DNA of 11,442 nt from a bacterium (GTDB lineage Bacteria > Bdellovibrionota_C > UBA2361 > SZUA-149), in assembly GCA_003230795.1 (NCBI GenBank), contig QIGM01000216.1, forward strand, positions 1-11,442, in the 5' to 3' direction. Under the pieces are notes generated by a model. It was not told where the DNA came from and searched no databases. It saw only the letters and a program-made list of their open reading frames with translations. Shown in pieces: positions 1 through 5,212 of this stretch (positions are counted from its first letter, which is position 1; each line of letters starts with the position of its first letter). The translations under genes were made by a program, and so were the position numbers.

Positions 1-270
1 CTTACTAGGACGCTCAACTTGAATTCGTCTCGTCGGCCTAAACTCGCGACTCCTCGCCCCCCAGCGTCGTCGTCGACGTCTCGCTAACACGCGACGACGC
101 TCAGCCATCGTCAATTCGTACATCGTCGGAGCCGGCTTGATAGGCGGCAAGGCGATAGCTTCAAGTGAAGAAAAATTCGTAGACTCTGCGTTTTCTTCGG
201 AACTCTTAGGATAGAGTCCGGGAAAGCCTAGCAAGAAAATATTCAATAAATTCGGCAAACTACTAACCAT
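1..270 (-). CDS. Arg-rich hypothetical protein, N-terminal part only
   Basis: An uninterrupted reading frame of 90 codons starts with ATG at 270-268 and runs off the left edge, so only the N-terminus is visible. The start is supported by an AGGGTGA ribosome-binding site about 6 nt upstream. The first 20 residues are mildly hydrophobic (LLNIFLLGFPGLY around 8-20) and could be a weak membrane or signal segment, although there is no basic residue before it. A Pro-rich stretch (LPPIKPAPT, 41-49) leads into a strongly basic region with ERRR near 57-60, a run of six arginines at 64-69, and more Arg up to residue 82. I recognise no family. It lies about 95 bp downstream of the metallopeptidase gene on the same strand and may be co-transcribed with it. 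A chance open frame in GC-rich sequence is the alternative, but the start context argues for a real gene. Confidence 0.5.
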   Translation of the reverse strand, partial: MVSSLPNLLNIFLLGFPGLYPKSSEENAESTNFSSLEAIALPPIKPAPTMYELTMAERRRVLARRRRRRWGARSREFRPTRRIQVERPSK

Positions 271-365
271 TACCGATCACCCTAGGTTAAGGAAACTACT
301 ACACAACTTTTATTTAGATGAAGCTCAATGCGAATCGGTGCGCATGCCCGCAAACAGAAGTTAGC

Positions 366-1322
366 TTAGAGAACGGCGTTTCCACTACTCAACCAGAGTA
401 TCGCCTGCTCGCCCACTGCGGTTTCGAACTCGCTTTGAGGAATGCCAAAGGCATTTTTAAACGCAGTGCTAGGATTCGATCCTGAACTAAGTTGAGCGAA
501 GTACTTTCTTATTCCAGTGAAACCAAAACGGTTAACAATTGTGCGAACCGCAAAAAGTGACTGCGCATAGGCTGCGGCTACTGACTCTTTCGGTAAAGCC
601 GTGAAGCCACTCGCGAGTTGAGAAAAGGGCAATAAGGAACCGGTTTGCAGTTGTATCTGAAAGGCTGGCACCAATCGCGGGTTCCTTGGGCCTTCAATTA
701 ATTGAGCGAGGCCCTCTTCAAACCAGGCAGGTGTTTTAGAATCTGATAATTCAGCACACACGGCGTGCACATATTCATGACGTAAGGAGCGACGCATTAC
801 GGCAAGCGAACGAGCATCAACGCCGAGAACCGGCACAGTAATCATTCCGCCAAAAAAGACCGCATTCGCCCAAGATGCCGCGCCAATGTAGTCCTGGTAT
901 TGCGCACGAGAAAGAAGGCTCAGGCTCACCCCGTTTTCCGGCGTATAGTGAAACACTCGCGCAAGTTCAGCTTCAATTTCACGCAAATAGGTCCCTGCAC
1001 TTCTTTTCACAACGCGCAGTTGCTCCATCTCGTAGAGTGGAGAACTAAGATCGTCGATTATTTTTAGACTGACTCTTCTGTCTAGAGAATATCGCTTCTC
1101 GCTGAGAACTTGCGGCGAAGAACTCTCTGCCCCCAAGCCCGATTCCGCGATGGCGACAGGCCCACAAAAAACAAGCGAACAGGCAAGCAAAACTGAAACT
1201 CGCGAGAAAGGAGAGAAGAAGAAGAAGAAGAAAGGAGAGAAGCGATGAGAAGTAGAACTGCGAGAGCGTAACCGCTTTCGCAGCCGACTAGCTCGTAGAC
1301 TCAATGTCTCCAAACGCTCCAT
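366..1322 (-). CDS. Secreted gluzincin-type zinc metallopeptidase (peptidase MA-like)
   Basis: A 318-residue protein with a zinc-peptidase signature: HEYVH at residues 182-186 (HExxH; two His ligands and catalytic Glu183), followed 17 residues on by PAWFEEGLAQ, where Glu203 is the expected third ligand. This H-E-x-x-H plus W-x-x-E-G layout is typical of the gluzincin peptidase MA group. The N-terminus is a long Arg-rich region (1-27), an SPFFFFFFSPF tract (29-39) and a hydrophobic stretch VSVLLACSLVFCGPVAIA (42-59). I read this as a signal peptide or signal anchor, placing the enzyme in the periplasm or envelope. No Shine-Dalgarno site is evident before ATG 1322, and there is no later ATG before residue 99, so the start is less certain than the frame. 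The C-terminal half (about 230-318) resembles the helical tail seen in such proteins. The substrate is unknown. The next gene upstream on the same strand, the thioredoxin-like gene, ends 90 bp away. Confidence 0.82.
   Translation of the reverse strand: MERLETLSLRASRLRKRLRSRSSTSHRFSPFFFFFFSPFSRVSVLLACSLVFCGPVAIAESGLGAESSSPQVLSEKRYSLDRRVSLKIIDDLSSPLYEMEQLRVVKRSAGTYLREIEAELARVFHYTPENGVSLSLLSRAQYQDYIGAASWANAVFFGGMITVPVLGVDARSLAVMRRSLRHEYVHAVCAELSDSKTPAWFEEGLAQLIEGPRNPRLVPAFQIQLQTGSLLPFSQLASGFTALPKESVAAAYAQSLFAVRTIVNRFGFTGIRKYFAQLSSGSNPSTAFKNAFGIPQSEFETAVGEQAILWLSSGNAVL
1202..1243. repeat. (GAA/TTC)n trinucleotide tract with flanking direct repeats
   Basis: A purine-rich tract with about five consecutive GAA/AAG units on the plus strand. 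It is flanked on each side by a copy of the same roughly 13-nt GAAAGGAGAGAAG sequence. It lies inside the metallopeptidase gene and encodes the poly-Phe run (residues 31-36) flanked by two Ser-Pro-Phe motifs. The unit length is three, so slippage would change the length of the hydrophobic leader without breaking the frame. Confidence 0.7.
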
Positions 1323-1403
1323 ACACTAATACTAGCGTACGGCAGCGCGTTATACATTGATTAATTGCTCAGATCTGCTCCCCTCAGCCCACCAAAAGCT
1401 AAG

Positions 1404-1448
1404 CCTTCCACTTTATGTTGCAACCTCCTTCCACTTTATGTTGCAACC
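1404..1448. repeat. 23-bp tandem duplication (22-bp units, 1-bp spacer)
   Basis: Positions 1404-1425 and 1427-1448 are identical 22-mers separated by a single T, giving a perfect tandem repeat of period 23. The repeat covers the 3' end of the thioredoxin-like gene. Since 23 is not a multiple of three, the second copy is read in another frame and supplies a new C-terminus and stop codon. Confidence 0.9.
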
Positions 1449-1979
1449 AATGGACGGCTGCTGCTCTTCAGCTACGGCGTCTCCCGCAACGAGAGCATCA
1501 AGAGCAGAACGAATATCTTTTCCAGTAACTGGGATATCGCTACCAGGACGAGAGTCATCGAGCTGGCCGCGATATACACAACTGTTCTCGCCATCGAAGA
1601 TGAAAAAATCCGGCGTGCAGGTCGCATCATATGCTCGGGCAACCGCTTGGCTTTCGTCGTAGAGATAGGGAAAAGCAAAGCCCAGCTCCTCTGCAAGTTC
1701 TTTCATCTTCTCTGGAGAATCATCTGGATAGTTCTCAACGTCGTTGGAGCTGATTCCCACAATACCAATACCCTTAGCCCGGTAGTCCTTACCTAGTGCG
1801 ACAATCTCGTCGAAGATGTGCTTCACAAAAGGGCAGTGGTTACAAATAAACATCACCAAGGTCGCCTTCTCACCGGAGCAATCACGCAAAGAGACAGTTT
1901 CTCCGGTTCGGGTATCCGGAAGGCTAAAATCAGGTGCCTCAGTGCCAAGAGGCATCATACTTGAAGGGGTTCGAGCCAT
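1413..1979 (-). CDS. Thioredoxin-fold redoxin (Prx-like / AhpC-TSA type)
   Basis: A 188-residue thioredoxin-fold protein. N-terminal APDFSLPDT (15-23) is the usual AhpC/TSA and redoxin opening. LVMFICNHCPFVKHI (41-55) carries the redox motif C46-N-H-C49, and CTPDFFIFDG (121-130) has the cis-proline Pro123 preceded by Thr. The CNHCPFVKH sequence and the near-terminal SIGCNIKWK are characteristic of the Prx-like thioredoxin family. The likely role is thiol-disulfide exchange or peroxide reduction. There is no signal peptide, so it should act in the cytoplasm. ATG 1979 is preceded by GGAG at about 8 nt, a good start. The C-terminus is odd: after GCNIKWK the protein ends EVAT because of the 23-bp duplication at 1404-1448; without it the frame would read GCNIKWKA and stop. 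It is transcribed divergently from the pilin cluster. Confidence 0.85.
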   Translation of the reverse strand: MARTPSSMMPLGTEAPDFSLPDTRTGETVSLRDCSGEKATLVMFICNHCPFVKHIFDEIVALGKDYRAKGIGIVGISSNDVENYPDDSPEKMKELAEELGFAFPYLYDESQAVARAYDATCTPDFFIFDGENSCVYRGQLDDSRPGSDIPVTGKDIRSALDALVAGDAVAEEQQPSIGCNIKWKEVAT

Positions 1980-2033
1980 AATCTTATCTCCAGTTTGTCC
2001 ACGGTTTATGCATAGAATTCCAGCCTATTTATT

Positions 2034-2075
2034 GGCATTAAAGGGGACTGTTGAAAAACAGTCCCCTTTAATGCC
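2034..2075. repeat. Perfect 19-bp hairpin, REP-like palindrome
   Basis: Positions 2034-2052 and 2057-2075 are exact reverse complements with a 4-nt GAAA loop (plus strand). The core includes AAAGGGGACTGTT and its complement. There is no U-run right after either arm, and it lies between divergent promoters, where a terminator would serve no gene. It therefore looks more like a REP-type or miniature mobile palindrome, or a structured 5' leader of the thioredoxin-like gene whose start is 55 bp away. It could also insulate the two promoters. Confidence 0.6.
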
Positions 2076-2231
2076 TCTTTAATGAACGCCAAAAACCGCC
2101 CTTGGTCTAGGAGAATTGCCTCTCTTAACTAATACGAACTGCTTCCTCCTCCTGAAAATTGGCCGACTCTAGGTCATTCCCCTAATTCCGCGAGAGAGAT
2201 TCTTGGTATTTTAATAACTTACACTCCTTCG

Positions 2232-2272
2232 ACTTAAGAGCTAGGCTCTAGAAGCCGACTTTATTCTTAAGT
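2232..2272. promoter_or_regulatory. Inverted repeat upstream of the TadE-like gene
   Basis: ACTTAAGA (2232-2239) and TCTTAAGT (2265-2272) are exact inverted repeats 25 bp apart. The interval contains a second small stem, AGAGC-TAG-GCTCT (2237-2249). This could be an operator or a folded leader just ahead of the pilin cluster. The arms are short, so chance is a real alternative. Confidence 0.3.
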
Positions 2273-2307
2273 AAATGTGCTCTCAAAGAAACAATAAGCC
2301 AAGAGAA

Positions 2308-2814
2308 ATGCGAAGCAAAACGCTACAGAATGAAAACGGTACATCGATGTTGGAACTAGCCATAGTTTTGCCCGTGCTGCTATTTCTAGTGATGAGCATT
2401 GTGGAGACTGGAAGAGCATTGAATCAGTATCTTGAGCTATCGCATATCGTTTATGAAGGTGCTCGCTACGGAGCAAGCCTCGCCGGCATTGAGAGCGGGG
2501 AAGTTGCCGGAGAAGCAAGCACAAACCAAATGCGCCAACGCGTGATTTCAAGAGTTGAATTCTTGCTAGAGCAAGCCGGCTACGCCGAGGAATTGACCAA
2601 CGTAGAGCTCGCATATCATGATCCGGATTCAGGCGAAGACGGCATTGCGGCTCACTCCATTACAGTAAGTGTAGACCTTGGCTTTTTGCCAATCTTCCAA
2701 AACTCGGGTGGAAACTATTCTTCTGCCCTCAGTGGGCTCTCGATAAGCGTGGACGCGACTGCGCCTTATCTTTTTAAGGACAACTTTTTAAGTGAATCCT
2801 CTAATGAAAATTAA
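2308..2814 (+). CDS. TadE-like minor pilin / pseudopilin
   Basis: A protein of about 168 residues with the TadE architecture: a short polar leader, then G-TSMLE and a single hydrophobic helix (LAIVLPVLLFLVMSIVETG, about 17-35), then an extracytoplasmic domain. Gly followed by a segment with Glu at +5 is the class IV prepilin-like processing site cut by TadV-type peptidases in Tad systems; cleavage here is inferred. TadE-like proteins are minor pilins needed to assemble Flp-type pili at the cell envelope. I prefer ATG 2308, with AAGAGA just upstream, over ATG 2275, which has no ribosome-binding site and overlaps the end of the inverted repeat; the longer form would add 11 residues. The gene overlaps the next one by about 20 bp, implying translational coupling. 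Confidence 0.85.
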   Translation: MRSKTLQNENGTSMLELAIVLPVLLFLVMSIVETGRALNQYLELSHIVYEGARYGASLAGIESGEVAGEASTNQMRQRVISRVEFLLEQAGYAEELTNVELAYHDPDSGEDGIAAHSITVSVDLGFLPIFQNSGGNYSSALSGLSISVDATAPYLFKDNFLSESSNEN

Positions 2815-5212
2815 CTCAAGGCGCTGCCAGAAGGGCGCAACCATGGTTGAGTTCGCGCTCGCCTTTCCTATTCTCATCCTAGTCATACTCTCACTCGTTG
2901 ATTTTGCGAGATACATCACCGTACAAACTATTCTTACCACCAGCGCTCAACGCGCCGCCTCCATCGCTGCAAGCATCAACGGTCTAGACGCAGAGGATCA
3001 GACCTCGGATCTCTACATTGATGCCGAAGCCGAGATAAAAAGTATCGCCGAAGCAATGCCACTCGGTACAATGCTTACCCCAGGCTTAGACACAAGTAAC
3101 GCGTTTCTTTATACCGAAGGAGACGTCGTAAACGCTAAAACCTACAAAATTGTACGCCTCCCAACACCTGCGCAAGGTCAGACGGTGGAACAAGCACTCA
3201 ACGATCTACCCATCGAAATAACGCTTGAAGCAGAAGTCATTCCAATTCTTCCCTGGCTTCCGAATTTCTCTGTAAGCGCAAGGGCACAAGCGTTTCGGGA
3301 ACCGCGTCGCACCGCGTCCCTACCGGTAAACATAGACTGTAATGGGAATCCAGCCGGCTCCGCCGAATATGAGCAGGGCGAATGCCCCTGCCCTGGCGAC
3401 TATCAAGCGTGGAATTTTCAAACTCGTGAGTGTTATTGCCTGGGGACTCTCAGTCCGCTTCCTGATGGCCAATGCGGATGCGCAAGCGAGGATCAAACAA
3501 TTGACACCAGCGGAACTAACCCGATTTGTGTTTGCGCACTCACCAACTCTACCTGTGGCCAAGGCGCATGGGCAAAACAAGATGCCTGCGAATGTCGCTG
3601 TTTCGGAGCGCGGGGCTTCGCTGCCACTAGTTCAGACCCGCTCGTTTGCGAATGCTCCGAGGGCTTTGTCGATGAGAACGAATGGTGTGTGTGTGAAAAC
3701 GACTGCGGTAGCTTTCAAGAGCAAGATTCTAACTCCTGCTCTTGTTCATGCAGCGGCGGTTTTGTCCCCACTCCTGGCGACCCGACGTCCTGCGAGTGCC
3801 CGAGCGGACAAACCGAGTCTGGTGGTGACTGTGTTTGCGAGCCAGCAGATCCTGCATGCGTCGGTAGCGAAACACAAAACCCAGATACCTGCGGATGCGA
3901 ATGTCCGGATGCGGGCTCTTGTCCGGACGGATCTACCGCTGCTGCAGAGACCTGCGAATGCACCTGTGACGATCCAAGCAGAGTGATTTCCGGCGGCAGT
4001 TGCGAATGCGACCCTGCTCAAACGTGCACCGGTGGCGCTCAGGTAGACCCTGCTACTTGCTCTTGCACCTGCCCTAACGGCAGTACTCTAAACGTTGGTA
4101 GCGGTTCCTGCGAATGCAATGATCCAAATATGGAGCTAAGCGGGGGAAGCTGTTCTTGTCGTTCCGACCTTGATGTTTGTGGCTCGGGAGCGTCTCGAAA
4201 TAGTTCTACCTGCGCCTGTGAATGCCCGAGTGGTTCGAGTTACGATGGCTCCGCCTGCGTCTGCGACAACGGAAGCATGGAGTTTAACGGTTCGAGTTGC
4301 GAGTGTAGCTCAAGTCTTGACCCTTGTGCCTCAGGTTCGACGAGAAACTCCTCCTCATGTGCCTGCGAGTGCCCGAGTGGTGCGACATACGACGGTAGCG
4401 CATGCGTCTGCTCAGACTCTAATATGGAATTCACCGGCGGAGCATGCGAGTGCCGGAGCGACCTTCCTGCCTGCGCCGGCGGCGCAACGAGAAACACCTC
4501 TACTTGCGCTTGTGATTGCCCAAGCGGAGCAAGCTACGACGGTAGCGCATGCGTCTGTTCAAATTCCGACATGGAATTCACCGGCGGAGCATGTGAGTGC
4601 CGATCAGACCTCCCCTCTTGTGGTAACGGAGGAACTCGCGATCCAAATACCTGCTCCTGTGATTGCCCAAGCGGCGCAACTCACAATGGAACAGAGTGTG
4701 AGTGTTCCAATGCGAACATGGAGATTAGTGGTGGAAGTTGCGAGTGTGCAAGCTCTTTACCGGCCTGTGGTAGCGGCTCGACTCGAAACACTAGCACCTG
4801 TGAATGCGATTGTCCGACAGGTGCCAGCTACGACGGCAGCACGTGTAGCTGTGATGACCCGAATAAGGAGCTCTCTGGCGGGTCTTGCCAATGCCTCCCG
4901 TCACTCAACAATTGCGGAGCTGGAGCGACCTTTAACACTAACACCTGCGCCTGCGATTGCCCTAGTGGAGCCACATATTCCGGTGGCTCATGCTCTTGCG
5001 ACGATCCAAACAAAGAGCTAAGCGGCGGAAGTTGTCAGTGCAGTAGCACCTGCCCATCCCGCTCGGTTCAAGGATCTGACTGCGCTTGCACCTGCAACAG
5101 TGGATTTGAAATGTATAACGGCCAATGTCTTGAAACCGCAAGCTGCCAACTACAAAACGGCAACCCCTGCGAAGTACTAAGCAACGGCACTTGTGGCTCC
5201 TGCGATGAATAG
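2792..5212 (+). CDS. TadE-like pilin fused to a Cys-rich repeat domain
   Basis: An 806-residue protein in two parts. Residues 1-175 are TadE-like: KG-ATMVE (14-20, Gly15 with Glu at +5 as in prepilin sites), a hydrophobic helix (FALAFPILILVILSLVDF, 21-38) and a short globular region. From Cys183 to the end it is Cys-rich, about 100 cysteines in 624 residues, mostly as C-x-C pairs. The C-terminal part holds seven tandem repeats of about 49 residues with eight Cys each. It superficially resembles EGF-like or other disulfide-knotted modules, but I cannot name a family. It should be exported, disulfide-bonded and surface-exposed, presumably a pilus-tip or adhesin component; the function is inferred. 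The start is GTG 2792 (AAGGA 11 nt upstream) or ATG 2804, which gives a shorter leader MKINSRRCQKG. Both overlap the preceding stop. TadE-like proteins are normally about 150-200 residues, so this is about four times the usual size. Confidence 0.85.
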   Translation: MNPLMKINSRRCQKGATMVEFALAFPILILVILSLVDFARYITVQTILTTSAQRAASIAASINGLDAEDQTSDLYIDAEAEIKSIAEAMPLGTMLTPGLDTSNAFLYTEGDVVNAKTYKIVRLPTPAQGQTVEQALNDLPIEITLEAEVIPILPWLPNFSVSARAQAFREPRRTASLPVNIDCNGNPAGSAEYEQGECPCPGDYQAWNFQTRECYCLGTLSPLPDGQCGCASEDQTIDTSGTNPICVCALTNSTCGQGAWAKQDACECRCFGARGFAATSSDPLVCECSEGFVDENEWCVCENDCGSFQEQDSNSCSCSCSGGFVPTPGDPTSCECPSGQTESGGDCVCEPADPACVGSETQNPDTCGCECPDAGSCPDGSTAAAETCECTCDDPSRVISGGSCECDPAQTCTGGAQVDPATCSCTCPNGSTLNVGSGSCECNDPNMELSGGSCSCRSDLDVCGSGASRNSSTCACECPSGSSYDGSACVCDNGSMEFNGSSCECSSSLDPCASGSTRNSSSCACECPSGATYDGSACVCSDSNMEFTGGACECRSDLPACAGGATRNTSTCACDCPSGASYDGSACVCSNSDMEFTGGACECRSDLPSCGNGGTRDPNTCSCDCPSGATHNGTECECSNANMEISGGSCECASSLPACGSGSTRNTSTCECDCPTGASYDGSTCSCDDPNKELSGGSCQCLPSLNNCGAGATFNTNTCACDCPSGATYSGGSCSCDDPNKELSGGSCQCSSTCPSRSVQGSDCACTCNSGFEMYNGQCLETASCQLQNGNPCEVLSNGTCGSCDE
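4064..5086 (+). repeat. Seven tandem 147-bp repeats coding the Cys-rich units
   Basis: In-frame copies start at 4064 (153 bp), 4217, 4364, 4511, 4658 and 4805 (147 bp each), and 4952 (135 bp, degenerate end). The protein consensus is C-x-C-x10-C-x-C-x11-C-x-C-x6-C-x10-C-x, beginning CDCPSGASYDG. Upstream of 4064 the Cys-rich region is less regular. Copies 3 and 4 share two exact 23-nt blocks at the same phase (4388-4410 with 4535-4557; 4424-4446 with 4571-4593). Copies 6 and 7 match in protein but not in DNA. Confidence 0.88.

Larger units (their letters stand above)
1980..2307. other. Divergent intergenic region
   Basis: About 330 bp separate the thioredoxin-like gene (minus strand) from the TadE-like gene (plus strand), so promoters for both should lie here. 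I see a perfect palindrome at 2034-2075 and an inverted repeat at 2232-2272. I could not find a convincing sigma-70 promoter for either direction, and I see no conserved small gene or RNA. Confidence 0.6.

Noticed and set aside
1413..1979. The thioredoxin-like protein as the disulfide-forming partner of the Cys-rich pilin
   Set aside because: It has no signal peptide and carries CNHC in a Prx-like context, so it should be cytoplasmic; export-side oxidation would need a DsbA-like protein elsewhere.
2034..2075. Rho-independent terminator
   Set aside because: The stem is perfect, but there is no T-run beside either arm, and both adjacent genes begin rather than end here.
3342..5021. Long open frames in other phases (3342-3986, 4170-5021 and several minus-strand frames) over the Cys-rich region
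   Set aside because: They arise because the tandem repeat with period 147 (a multiple of three) keeps alternative frames open together. Their proteins are low-complexity, Ala/Val/Arg-rich, and have no start signals.
4064..5086. CRISPR-like array, because of regular repetition
   Set aside because: The 147-bp units are coding, diverged, and have no unique spacers between short identical repeats.
2792..5212. A eukaryotic origin for the EGF-like Cys repeats
   Set aside because: The frame is continuous with a bacterial TadE N-terminus, there are no introns, and codon use resembles the neighbouring genes. Similarity to EGF modules is limited to Cys spacing.
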